From Nitrosococcus watsonii C-113 (GTDB lineage: Bacteria; Pseudomonadota; Gammaproteobacteria; Nitrosococcales; Nitrosococcaceae), in contig NC_014315.1 in the NCBI RefSeq assembly GCF_000143085.1, forward strand, positions 1,425,001 to 1,489,000: DNA of 64,000 nt, given 5' to 3'. Shown piece after piece: positions 46,239-54,817 of this stretch. The translations under genes were made by a program, and so were the position numbers. The notes beneath the pieces are model-generated. The model was not told the origin of the DNA and did no database searches. It saw only the letters and a program-made list of their open reading frames with translations. Numbering within the stretch: the first letter of the stretch is position 1; each line of letters opens with the position of its first letter.

Positions 46239-48800
46239 ATGAAAGAGTCGGAGAAGCCATTCGAAAAATCCCCCCGGGATGTAGAACCTCTCGCCGAAGC
46301 CCCGCCGCTGGCAGTCCAGCGCGCCCAGGAAGAGCGGTTGCTGCAAGCCTGGAAAACGCCACGGGGGTGGCGTTACTGGTCGGCTGTTAATAACTCGGAA
46401 GTGGGCGTATGGTACACGGCGGCCGCCTTCGCTTTTTTCCTCTTTGGGGGCATTCTGGCGCTGCTGATGCGCGCTCAGCTTGCGGTGCCGGAAAACGATT
46501 TCGTCTCGGCCGATACTTATAACCAGCTTTTCACGCTCCACGGCTCGGTGATGATGTTTCTGTTTGCTGTGCCGCTTTTTGAAGCCTTTTCCATTTTTGT
46601 CTTGCCGGAAATGCTGGGTGCCCGGGATCTGCCTTTTCCACGCCTGTCCGCCTATGGCTTTTGGAGTTTTGTGCTGGGGGGCGTTTTCGTCTGCGGCTCC
46701 ATTTTTTTTAACGCCGCCCCCCAAGGCGGCTGGTTTATGTACCCACCGCTAGCGACCCGGTACCAGCCGGGCGTGGGGAACGATATTTGGCTGCTGGGCC
46801 TGAGTTTTATTGAATTGGCTTCCATTGCCGCCGCCGTTGAGATTATCGTGGGGGTATTGAAGACCCGGCCGCCGGGCATGCGGATTAACCTCATCCCCCT
46901 CTATGGCTGGTATATTCTGGTGGTGGCCTGCATGGTGCTATTCGCCTTTCCGCCGCTGATTGCCGGGGATATTCTGTTCGAGCTGGAGCGGATGCTGGAC
47001 TGGCCCTTTTTCGATGTGGCCCGGGGCGGGGACCCGCTTTTATGGCAGCATCTTTTCTGGATTTTTGGGCATCCGGAAGTCTATATCATTTTTCTGCCCT
47101 CCATCGCGCTGGTGGCGATGATCGTGCCAACATTCGCCCGCACCCCCATGGTGGGATATAGCTGGATCGTATTGGCGGCGGTGGGCACCGGTTTTCTGAG
47201 CTTTGGCCTTTGGGTGCATCACATGTTCACCACTGGCCTGCCGGGAGTCTCGCTAGGGTTTTTCTCTGCGGCTTCGGTGGCCGTGGCTATTCCCACGGGG
47301 GTGCAGATTTTCTGCTTTATCGCCACCCTGCTGGCGGGCCGGGTGGTGCGCTCGACTTCCATGCTCTTTGTCCTTGGCGGCCTGGTCATTTTCGTCCTTG
47401 GGGGGTTGACCGGCGTCATGGTAGCTCTGGTCCCCTTTAATACGCAGGCCCATGATACCTATTTCATTGTGGCCCATCTCCATTACGTGCTGATTGGCGG
47501 CGCGGTTTTTCCGGTGCTCGCCGCTTTTTATTATTTTTTCCCCATGGTCAATGGCAAGAAGCTCTCGGACCGGCTGGGAAAGATTGCCTTTTGGCTGATA
47601 TTTACCGGCTTTAATGTGACTTTTTTTCCCATGCACCTAAGCGGCCTGCAAGGGCTGCCCCGGCGGGTGTTCACTTATCCTGCCGATACGGGTTTTGATG
47701 GATTGAACCTGATTTCAACCGTGGGCGCCTTCATTCTGGCGGCGGGAGTGGCCGTGTTTGTTGGGGATGTCCTCCGGCCCCGAAAGAAACAGCCCTACGC
47801 CGAGCGCAATCCCTGGGGCGCGGGCACCCTGGAATGGTTGACCCAGATGCCCGGCAAGCCTTGGGGCACCCGCTCCATTCCCGAGATCGACGGCCGCTAT
47901 CCGTTGTGGGATCAGCCCAACTTCATGCGCGATGTGGACGAGGGGCGCTTCTACCTGCCCGATGCCGAAGAGGGGAAGCGGGAGACCATTATTACCTCCA
48001 CCATTGACGCCCAGCCCCTCCAGTGCTTGCGCGTGCCGGGGCCGACCTTCCTCACCTTCTTTGCGGCCCTGTTCACGGGCGGGGTGTTTATCTTCGCCAC
48101 TTTCCATTGGTGGTGGCTAACTGTCATCAGCGGCGTATTGGCGCTTGGTGCTATTCTCGTCTGGCTGTGGACGGGGACCGCGCTTCTTCCCGAGAAGTCC
48201 CAAAAGGACGTGGGCCTTGGCTTGACGCTGCCCCTCTACGCCTCGGGTCCAAAGTCGGTGGGCTGGTGGGCGATGTTGATCACTATGATCGGGGATATGA
48301 CCGCCTATGCCGGGCTGGTGTTTGGCTATTTTTTCTACTGGACGGTCCACGATGATTTTCCGCCCGATCCCTCGCCGGGGCCGGGCCTGTTTTGGCCGCT
48401 GGTGGCGGGGGCGCTGCTGGTGGGCGCGTGGCTGCTGACAGTATTGGCCTGGTACTGGAATCGGCGTAATTGGGCGGCGGGCTTCTACGGCGCCTTGGTG
48501 GCTGCCATTGCCCTGGCGCTTGCGGGTGGCCTCGCCCTCTTTGCCGGTCCCTGGTTGGCGGGGCTGGACCCCACCCTCCATGTCTATCCCGCCATTGTCT
48601 GGGTGCTGGTGCTGTGGACCCTGCTCCATGTGGCCATCGGCGTGGTGATGCAGCTCTACTGCATTGCGCGGCGGTGGGCGGGAAAATTAAGCGCCCGCCA
48701 TGACATTGATATTGTTAATGTGAGACTCTATTGGCACTTTATGGCGATCACCGCCGCTGTCACCATCGCCATCATTGCCGGTTTCCCCCTGGTTGCTTGA
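46239..48800 (+). CDS. Cytochrome c oxidase, fused subunits I and III
   Basis: An 853-aa fusion. Subunit I (about residues 50-530) has the haem-copper ligands in WIFGHPEVYIIFLP, VHHMFTTGLP and HDTYFIVAHLHYVLIGG. The GHPEV glutamate indicates a D-channel, type A1-like. After a linker, subunit III (about residues 600-853) has SVGWWAMLITMIGDMTAYAG and a final four or five helices. It reduces O2 to water and pumps protons. The CoxB gene lies upstream, and a small membrane protein 10 bp downstream. No SCO or Cox11 assembly gene is in view. Confidence 0.95.
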   Translation: MKESEKPFEKSPRDVEPLAEAPPLAVQRAQEERLLQAWKTPRGWRYWSAVNNSEVGVWYTAAAFAFFLFGGILALLMRAQLAVPENDFVSADTYNQLFTLHGSVMMFLFAVPLFEAFSIFVLPEMLGARDLPFPRLSAYGFWSFVLGGVFVCGSIFFNAAPQGGWFMYPPLATRYQPGVGNDIWLLGLSFIELASIAAAVEIIVGVLKTRPPGMRINLIPLYGWYILVVACMVLFAFPPLIAGDILFELERMLDWPFFDVARGGDPLLWQHLFWIFGHPEVYIIFLPSIALVAMIVPTFARTPMVGYSWIVLAAVGTGFLSFGLWVHHMFTTGLPGVSLGFFSAASVAVAIPTGVQIFCFIATLLAGRVVRSTSMLFVLGGLVIFVLGGLTGVMVALVPFNTQAHDTYFIVAHLHYVLIGGAVFPVLAAFYYFFPMVNGKKLSDRLGKIAFWLIFTGFNVTFFPMHLSGLQGLPRRVFTYPADTGFDGLNLISTVGAFILAAGVAVFVGDVLRPRKKQPYAERNPWGAGTLEWLTQMPGKPWGTRSIPEIDGRYPLWDQPNFMRDVDEGRFYLPDAEEGKRETIITSTIDAQPLQCLRVPGPTFLTFFAALFTGGVFIFATFHWWWLTVISGVLALGAILVWLWTGTALLPEKSQKDVGLGLTLPLYASGPKSVGWWAMLITMIGDMTAYAGLVFGYFFYWTVHDDFPPDPSPGPGLFWPLVAGALLVGAWLLTVLAWYWNRRNWAAGFYGALVAAIALALAGGLALFAGPWLAGLDPTLHVYPAIVWVLVLWTLLHVAIGVVMQLYCIARRWAGKLSARHDIDIVNVRLYWHFMAITAAVTIAIIAGFPLVA

Positions 48801-48810
48801 GGAGCGGGCT

Positions 48811-49188
48811 ATGAGTAATTTGCCGGAGAAAAATGAAAGTTTATGGCTGTTGATCCTTTCCCCAACGATTTGGGCGAGCCACTTTTTGTTGTGCTATCTC
48901 ACCAGCGCTCTCTGGTGTGCCAAGATAGCAGGCCGCTACGGCTCCCTGGGCAATGCCCGGCTAGCCATTGCCGTTTATACGGCCCTTGCCCTGCTAGGGA
49001 TTGGCGTTATCGGTTGGCACGCCTTCCGCCGGCATCGCTATGGAACCGCTACCGCGCCCCATGATTTTGATACCCCGGAGGATCGCCACCGTTTTCTGGG
49101 GTTCGCCACGCTGCTGCTCTCCGGGCTGAGCGGCGTCAGCGTTGTCTACGTGGCCTTGGTGGTCGCCTTTATGGGTACCTGCCATTGA
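48811..49188 (+). CDS. Small three-helix membrane protein of the oxidase operon
   Basis: A 125-aa protein with three hydrophobic helices and a charged loop with RHRYGTATAPHDFDTPEDRHRF. The frame opens at 48775, inside coxA, but ATG 48811 follows TTGAGGAGCGGGCT. Its place in the operon suggests a subunit IV-like or assembly factor; no family recognised with confidence. Confidence 0.75.
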   Translation: MSNLPEKNESLWLLILSPTIWASHFLLCYLTSALWCAKIAGRYGSLGNARLAIAVYTALALLGIGVIGWHAFRRHRYGTATAPHDFDTPEDRHRFLGFATLLLSGLSGVSVVYVALVVAFMGTCH

Positions 49189-50336
49189 TGGCGTGGCCGC
49201 GTACCTTGATTGCCCGTCTGAAAAGCCTTAATTGGCGGCAACAATGGCCCGCGGTTGCCGTTTTTGTGGGGGCGCTCGCCCTGGGGGGAGTGCTGGTGGC
49301 GGTTGCCGGCATTATTCCCATCAAGGCCAGCTCCGGCCACTGGGCTATTACTGATTTTCTGCTGCACTTTGCCATGGAGCGCTCGGTGGCGACCCATAGC
49401 CTGAGCATTCAGGCACCGGAGCTCGCCAAGGCCAGTCTGGTGTTGCGGGGAGCGGGTCATTATGAAACTGATTGCCGCTTTTGCCACGGCAGTCCCCGCT
49501 TGCGTTATCCCCCCATTGCCCAGCAGATGACCCCCCCGCCGCCTTATTTGCCCGAAACCGTTTCTAGCTGGGAGGACCGGGAATTGTTTTATATTATCAA
49601 GCATGGCGTCAAATTCACCGGGATGCCTGCCTGGCCTGCCCTCCAGCGGGACGATGAGGTCTGGGCCATGGTGGCGTTCCTGCGGGTGTTGCCAGAGATG
49701 GATGGAGGGGAATACGAACAACTGGTCTGGGGGGAGATTCCGGTTTCCCTGGAGGCGGAAGAGGCGCCGCCGGCGGTGACGAAAAGTTGCGGCCGTTGTC
49801 ATGGCGTGGATGGCCTGGGGCGCGGAGTGGGGGCATTTCCCCGCCTGGCGGGGCAAAATAGGGACTATCTTTACGCTTCCCTGGAGGCTTACGGGCAAGG
49901 AAAACGCCCTAGTGGAATGATGGAACCTATCGCCGCGGAATTGAATTCAGAAGAAATAAAAGCCCTTGCCCGTTACTACAGCGGGCTACCCCCCTATCAG
50001 CCGCCCTTACCCCCCTTAAGGGAGGCCGCGGCTATCGAGCGGGGCGAGGCCATTGCCAAGCAAGGCAACCAGCGGATTGCCTCCTGCGCCGACTGCCACG
50101 GCCCCAGCAGTATTCCTCGCAATCCCGACTACCCCCTCCTGGCCGGCCAGTACGCCGAGTATATTATTTTGCAGCTTGAACTTTTGGCCCAAGAAAAGCG
50201 GGGCGGGACCCCCTACGTTCACCTCATGGACCCCATCGCCCACCGGTTGAGCCCGCAGCAAAGGGAAGATGTGGCCCGGTATTATACTTCCCTGACCCCT
50301 TCCGGTTCGGTTGATCCGGCGAAGGGAGCACCCTAG
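49188..50336 (+). CDS. Membrane-anchored triheme cytochrome c
   Basis: A 382-aa protein with a membrane helix near the N-terminus (PAVAVFVGALALGGVLVAVAG) and three haem c sites: CRFCH, CGRCH and CADCH. The later two domains are class I cytochrome c-like (MEPIAAELNSEEIKALARYYSGLP and a similar block at the end). The ATG at 49188 overlaps the preceding stop (TGATG), so translation is coupled. It probably delivers electrons to the oxidase encoded upstream. Confidence 0.88.
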   Translation: MAWPRTLIARLKSLNWRQQWPAVAVFVGALALGGVLVAVAGIIPIKASSGHWAITDFLLHFAMERSVATHSLSIQAPELAKASLVLRGAGHYETDCRFCHGSPRLRYPPIAQQMTPPPPYLPETVSSWEDRELFYIIKHGVKFTGMPAWPALQRDDEVWAMVAFLRVLPEMDGGEYEQLVWGEIPVSLEAEEAPPAVTKSCGRCHGVDGLGRGVGAFPRLAGQNRDYLYASLEAYGQGKRPSGMMEPIAAELNSEEIKALARYYSGLPPYQPPLPPLREAAAIERGEAIAKQGNQRIASCADCHGPSSIPRNPDYPLLAGQYAEYIILQLELLAQEKRGGTPYVHLMDPIAHRLSPQQREDVARYYTSLTPSGSVDPAKGAP

Positions 50337-50339
50337 TAC

Positions 50340-50402
50340 GTAGGGCGGGAAAGCGAAGCGCATCCCGCCCTACCAAGGACGCCGCCGCTTGCACGGCGGC
50401 GT
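50340..50402. repeat. Two adjacent perfect palindromes between convergent genes
   Basis: GTAGGGCGGGA (50340-50350) pairs with TCCCGCCCTAC (50363-50373), the type of repeat (GTAGGGCGGG plus GCGAAGCG loop) dispersed in many proteobacterial genomes. ACGCCGCCG (50379-50387) pairs with CGGCGGCGT (50394-50402). They may act as a bidirectional terminator. Confidence 0.6.
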
Positions 50403-50426
50403 TGTCAGGGTGATGATGGCTTTTCG

Positions 50427-51134
50427 CTACTCATCCTCAATCAAAGTGAGACTATCGGATGCCAGGGGCGTAGTGAAATCATCTTCGCCGTCGCTAAACA
50501 GGCCAATGGACAGATTATTGCCATTCCGCCTGAGTCCGACGATATTGCCGTGCTCCCAAGAATTCCATATGGCACCACAGTAGCTATAAATTTCAGTGAT
50601 AACCATGCCCCACACATAGGTGCTGGGCAGAAAAGCAGCGATTTCCCGCTCGCCGATATCCGGGTGGCCTACCGCCGGGCCGCTAATAATTTGGGCTGAG
50701 AAGCTGTTACCCTCTCCCTTGAGGGTATACAGCCAGCGGTCCTGGATCAAGGTCGGTCCTTCTAGATTATAGATGCACCTCTTTGTCTGGTCCACGTAGC
50801 GGCCGGGTACGATTTGGGTGACCGGAATGTTGGGAAACTGAAACTTGCGCCATTCGGCGATGCGGAATTTAAAATCCCCGGGGGTTTCCCACTGATCCTT
50901 GCGGCCTTTGGGCTTGTATTCCAGCACCAGATCATAATAGTCGGTTTTGCCGGTGAACACATCGGTAATGGGCACCCGGTGGATATTCACCCGTCGGCCG
51001 GAGCCGGTGATGTTGGCGGCCTCGAAACTGACGTTTTTCTCGGAGCCTGTGACCACCTCGGCGCGGATCTCCGTTATTAATCCGATTAATCCCACGGTTG
51101 CAAACAAGGCAACAATTGTTTTTTTGTGGTTCAT
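50427..51134 (-). CDS. Secreted protein of unknown function
   Basis: A 235-aa protein with a signal peptide (MNHKKTIVALFATVGLIG, cleavage near IRAEV) and a mature part rich in beta strands. Two cysteines lie in the mature part (RCIYNLEG and YSYCGAIW) and could form a disulfide. The protein ends in DSLTLIEDE. I do not recognise a family. It converges with the triheme cytochrome gene. Confidence 0.65.
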   Translation of the reverse strand: MNHKKTIVALFATVGLIGLITEIRAEVVTGSEKNVSFEAANITGSGRRVNIHRVPITDVFTGKTDYYDLVLEYKPKGRKDQWETPGDFKFRIAEWRKFQFPNIPVTQIVPGRYVDQTKRCIYNLEGPTLIQDRWLYTLKGEGNSFSAQIISGPAVGHPDIGEREIAAFLPSTYVWGMVITEIYSYCGAIWNSWEHGNIVGLRRNGNNLSIGLFSDGEDDFTTPLASDSLTLIEDE

Positions 51135-51700
51135 TTCTAAGGTTATTCCTGTTTCTGATGGTGTTTTTGCAGCGCTCCCGATAGTCCGATCCTTTTGGCC
51201 CGGGTTTGCTGTCCCTTTACGCCGGGAAGGAGTATTAACCCGCTTTCCGGTGGGGGATTTAGTTTAAACCAGTTGTGATATCAATAGTATAAAAAATTAT
51301 AAAATATTTCCTTGGCCGTGGGCATAAAGGGGGCGTATGGGAAGGGACTGCTGATTATCTGACACCGTTGAAAAAATGCTTTAGGATCAGGATACGTCCT
51401 GATCCTGAAACAAGCACTTAAAAGGTGACGGGCTACCTGGCGCCAGGCGAGCGGCGCGGGATTATCGTCTCTTCCTTGGCAGATAGGGGCTTAAAAGCCC
51501 GCTTTTTTGGGCAATAAATTAAATTACCCCGCTTGCCCTGGGGAAGAGCATAACGGAGGTGAAAGACCTCTCCCTTACACCGGATGGAATTACTGGACAG
51601 TGAAGTCTTCGTTGTCTGATAGCGGGTCTATCAGATGGAGTCTGGTGTTTGATAATTAACTTTAAATAACACTAATTATTCAATATGGAGAATCTAAATT
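51135..51700. other. Long non-coding region with inverted repeats upstream of the FG-GAP gene
   Basis: A perfect 10-bp stem AGGATCAGGA (51383-51392) with TCCTGATCCT (51397-51406) closes on a TACG loop. A second hairpin CTGATAG/CTATCAG lies near 51616-51634. A possible promoter, TTGATA (51649-51654) and TAATTA (51673-51678), precedes the gene. No ORF supported. Confidence 0.5.
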
Positions 51701-53623
51701 ATGACTCGGAACGGATCTTCTCGGCTTTCCTCCTTTCCCCAACCCCATGCTCTGAGCCTGGCCATCCGTCGGGCGCTTACGCCAGGCCGTACTGGCCTTT
51801 GGGTGGGAAGCGTATTGGCTGCTGGGCTGAGTCTGGGGGTTCAGGCCCAGACTCTGGAGTTGTCGGATTTGGACGGACATAACGGCTTTGTTATTCATAG
51901 CGCCAGCGTGACTAACTCGTCCGGCATTTCGGTGAGCGGAGCAGGGGATGTCAATGGCGATGGGATCGATGATCTTATTATCGGGATTCCTGGCGCTGAT
52001 TCTAACGGCAGTGGCTCGGGCGCAGGCTATGTGGTCTTTGGCAGCGGTGAGGGTTTTGGCCCTAGCCTAGAACTGTCAAACCTAGATGGAAGCAACGGCT
52101 TTGCTATCAATGGTATTGGCGCCTTTGATAGTGCTGGCCTTTCGGTAAGCGGGGCGGGGGATGTCAATGGCGATGGGATCGATGATCTTATTATCGGTGC
52201 CCCTGGCGTTGATTCTAACAGTATTGGCTCGGGCGCAGGCTATGTGGTTTTTGGGAGTAGCGGCGGTTTTGGTCCTAGTGTGGAACTGTCGAGCCTAGAT
52301 GGACACAATGGCTTTGTTATTAATGGCGCCGGGGCTTTTGGCAACACTGGCCTTTCGGTGAGCGGGGCGGGGGATGTCAATGGCGATGGCCTGGATGATC
52401 TGATTGTCGGCGCCCCTGGTGCCTATGCCAACGGTAGCGCTTCCGGTGCCAGCTATGTGGTTTTTGGCAGTAGCAGTGGTTTTGTCCCTAGTGTGGAACT
52501 GTCAAGCCTAGATGGAAGTAATGGTTTTGTTATCAATGGTATTGGTGCCTTTGATAGTGCTGGCCTTTCAGTGAGTGGGGCAGGAGATGTTAATGGCGAT
52601 GGGATCGATGATCTCATTGTCGGTGCCCCTGACGCCTATACTAACAGCGGCGCTTCAGGTGCCGGCTACGTAGTCTTTGGCAGCCGCCACGGTTTTGGCC
52701 CCAGCCTGGAGTTATTGAACCTGAACGGGAGCAACGGTTTTGCCATTCACGGTGCCGATATCTTTGACAATGCTGGCCTTTCGGTGAGCGGGATGGGGGA
52801 TATCAACGGCGATGGCCTGGGCGATCTGATCGTCGGCGCCTATGGTGCCAGCCCCAATGGTAGAGCCTCGGGCGCGAGCTATGTGGTTTTTGGTAGTAGT
52901 GATGATTTTGGCCCTAGTCTGGAACTGTCGAGCCTGGATGGACGTAACGGTTTTGTTATCAATGGCGCCAATTCCCGCGACGCATCGGGTATGTCGGTGA
53001 GCGGGGTGGGGGATGTTAGTGGCGATGGCCTTAACGATTTCATCGTTGGCGCTCCGGGCGCAGCGCCTAACGGCAATTCTTCAGGCGCCAGCTACGTAGT
53101 GTTTGGAAACAGCGTTGGTTTCGGCACCCGTCTGGAGCCGGAGGATTTGGATGGACGTAACGGCTTTGTTATCAATGGCGCCAAGGTTGGTGAGATGGCG
53201 GGCTTCTCGGTAAGCGGAGCGGGAGATGTGGATGGCGATGGCGCTGATGATCTCATTATCGGAGCCTACCAGTCAGGTACGAGTTATGTGGTTTTTGGCA
53301 CGAGCGCCACCGATATTGCCCAACCAGTGCTGATAGAAATCAGCGACATTGTTTCGGGTCTGCCAGCGGAAAGTTTCAGCGGGCCGGAAAGCCTGGATAA
53401 GATCGACAGTAAGCTTTCTAAGGCTACTGGCGAGAGCCAGCGCGAGGCAGCCCTGGATTTCGTGGATAAGCTTATTAGAGGGAGCGATGGTTGCGCGTTG
53501 CGCGGAGTGCCTGATCCCTTGGGCGATCTTGACAAGGAAGATTGGATCATGAACTGCGATGACCAGACTCGCGTCTATGACAAGCTGATTGAAGCGCGGG
53601 ATATTCTCACGCCTTTTTTCTAA
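51701..53623 (+). CDS. Secreted FG-GAP (integrin-alpha-like) beta-propeller protein
   Basis: A 640-aa protein with a signal peptide (LWVGSVLAAGLSLGVQAQT) and seven FG-GAP repeats of about 71 residues. Each has a calcium loop such as DVNGDGIDDLIIGAPG and then GAGYVVFGS. The seven units would make a complete seven-bladed propeller. At DNA level the first four blades are close copies (period ~213 bp). The last ~100 residues are a separate helical domain with two cysteines (GCALRG, NCDDQ), unknown. The ATG follows TATGGAGAATCTAAATT. Likely a cell-surface or secreted adhesion or binding protein. Confidence 0.88.
   Translation: MTRNGSSRLSSFPQPHALSLAIRRALTPGRTGLWVGSVLAAGLSLGVQAQTLELSDLDGHNGFVIHSASVTNSSGISVSGAGDVNGDGIDDLIIGIPGADSNGSGSGAGYVVFGSGEGFGPSLELSNLDGSNGFAINGIGAFDSAGLSVSGAGDVNGDGIDDLIIGAPGVDSNSIGSGAGYVVFGSSGGFGPSVELSSLDGHNGFVINGAGAFGNTGLSVSGAGDVNGDGLDDLIVGAPGAYANGSASGASYVVFGSSSGFVPSVELSSLDGSNGFVINGIGAFDSAGLSVSGAGDVNGDGIDDLIVGAPDAYTNSGASGAGYVVFGSRHGFGPSLELLNLNGSNGFAIHGADIFDNAGLSVSGMGDINGDGLGDLIVGAYGASPNGRASGASYVVFGSSDDFGPSLELSSLDGRNGFVINGANSRDASGMSVSGVGDVSGDGLNDFIVGAPGAAPNGNSSGASYVVFGNSVGFGTRLEPEDLDGRNGFVINGAKVGEMAGFSVSGAGDVDGDGADDLIIGAYQSGTSYVVFGTSATDIAQPVLIEISDIVSGLPAESFSGPESLDKIDSKLSKATGESQREAALDFVDKLIRGSDGCALRGVPDPLGDLDKEDWIMNCDDQTRVYDKLIEARDILTPFF
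51900..53300 (+). repeat. Tandem ~213-bp repeats encoding FG-GAP blades
   Basis: The block GGGGATGTCAATGGCGATGG recurs nearly unchanged around 51948, 52159 and 52372, then with growing divergence to about 53225. Near identity of the first units suggests recent duplication or gene conversion. Confidence 0.75.
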
Positions 53624-53638
53624 AGAGAGTAAAACTGT

Positions 53639-53671
53639 GAACTCGCATCTCGCTGGTACGGATGCGGGTTC
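53639..53671. terminator. Hairpin between convergent genes
   Basis: GAACTCGCATC (53639-53649) pairs with GATGCGGGTTC (53661-53671) with one G-T mismatch, loop of 11. It lies 15 bp after the FG-GAP stop and before the end of the minus-strand gene at 53710. There is no clear T run on the plus strand. Confidence 0.5.
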
Positions 53672-53709
53672 AAAAACGAAAGGGAGGCGGTAGTTTTTCT
53701 AATTTCCGT

Positions 53710-53985
53710 TTAAGGTTGAGCCCGGTTCCAGGGCTCAACTTGCTCCTTGGATGTGCTGAAAAGAAAACTGCCCAACAATGCTCCGGCGCCTGAAGCTAGT
53801 AAGGAAAACGAAGCCATATAGACACCCATAGCCAGGCCGATTTCGGGTGCTTCAGAAGAAATTCCTCCTAAGAGAAAAAAGAGCACAATACCCATCGGCG
53901 GTGTAAGAAGCCCCCATAAAAAGCGGCCGGAGAGGTAGGTGATCATGAGACTGATCGCGAAACTCACTGTTGCCAGTATTAACAT
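53710..53985 (-). CDS. Small membrane protein, paralogue 3 of a tandem triplet
   Basis: About 91 aa from ATG 53985 (MLILATVSFAISLM); the longer frame to 54075 overlaps the neighbouring gene. Shares with its two neighbours an N-terminal helix, the motif GRFLWGLLTPP, a second hydrophobic stretch, and ASGAGALLGSFLF. Three helices are likely. Unknown family; glycine-rich helix packing suggests oligomers. Confidence 0.6.
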   Translation of the reverse strand: MLILATVSFAISLMITYLSGRFLWGLLTPPMGIVLFFLLGGISSEAPEIGLAMGVYMASFSLLASGAGALLGSFLFSTSKEQVEPWNRAQP

Positions 53986-53998
53986 ATATGCAACTCTG

Positions 53999-54298
53999 CT
54001 AGGGAGAATTTTTATTTTCTCGCTTGTTCCGGTACCGCTTTTTAAGCCTAGCAGCAAGGAGTTTTTTGAGTGCAATACCTAACAGTGTGCCCGCCCCTGA
54101 AGCTAATCCGATGTAGTAAGCCATACCGATCCCCATACCTAGTCCAGCGCCGAGCGCTTCATGATAAACACCTAAACCGAGAAAAAAGAGAATAATAGCC
54201 AGAGGCGGTATAAAAAACGCCCATAAAAAACGCTCGAAAACATAGGTGATCATAAGACTAATCACGAAACTCGCCATCATCAGTATATTAAAGGTCAT
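53999..54298 (-). CDS. Small membrane protein, paralogue 2 of a tandem triplet
   Basis: 99 aa. Carries ERFLWAFFIPPLAIILFFLG and ASGAGTLLGIALKKLL, then a very basic tail (ARLKKRYRNKRENK) that should face the cytoplasm. Its start overlaps the end of the next gene upstream by 11 bp. It is most similar to paralogue 3 (SFVISLMITYVFERFLW versus SFAISLMITYLSGRFLW). Confidence 0.65.
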   Translation of the reverse strand: MTFNILMMASFVISLMITYVFERFLWAFFIPPLAIILFFLGLGVYHEALGAGLGMGIGMAYYIGLASGAGTLLGIALKKLLAARLKKRYRNKRENKNSP

Positions 54299-54575
54299 CT
54301 TTATTTCCTTGCTGACGCCGAAATTTTTTAAACAGAGTCATACCCAGCAAAGCGCCTGCGCCTGAAGCTATAACTATGGGCGGAGTCATAATCATAAATA
54401 AGGCATAAGCAAGCGCCACCAGGCTGCCCGCTTCCAAGCCAAATAAAAAGGCGGCAATAAGGGGTGGTATCACAAAGCTCCATAAAAAACGGCCTGAGAA
54501 AATTCCAATGACCGTGCCAAGCACAAAAACAATCAAGACATAGAAGAGGACGTCGGAAGAGAGTGAATTTAGCAT
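54288..54575 (-). CDS. Small membrane protein, paralogue 1 of a tandem triplet
   Basis: 95 aa. Carries GRFLWSFVIPPLIAAFLFG and ASGAGALLGMTLFKKF and a basic tail (RRQQGNK). First gene of the minus-strand triplet. The three genes share no recognised family. Their conserved RFLW-x(4)-PP and ASGAG-x-LLG motifs define a small family visible from this window alone. Confidence 0.65.
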   Translation of the reverse strand: MLNSLSSDVLFYVLIVFVLGTVIGIFSGRFLWSFVIPPLIAAFLFGLEAGSLVALAYALFMIMTPPIVIASGAGALLGMTLFKKFRRQQGNKDDL

Positions 54576-54817
54576 TTGGGTTTATTATTTAATAGGTATG
54601 TTAAAGCGAGGGAACCTCTGAATCAGCTATTCACCGGAGGGAGGATAGGATTTAAATCCGCATAATTTGAAGCCATGCTATAGTAGACGGTTTCGTAGCA
54701 GTATCTTTATTTTATCTAAAGGACACTGCTAAAAATGAGAGGAAAAGCAGTAAACCTTGTCTTTATAATTAATTAAGAAAGCATACAATATTCTAATCGT
54801 GTGTAATAGCAGTTCTT

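Noticed and set aside
51685-51882. 65-codon frame at the start of the FG-GAP gene
   Set aside because: It overlaps the signal peptide region in another frame and has no support.
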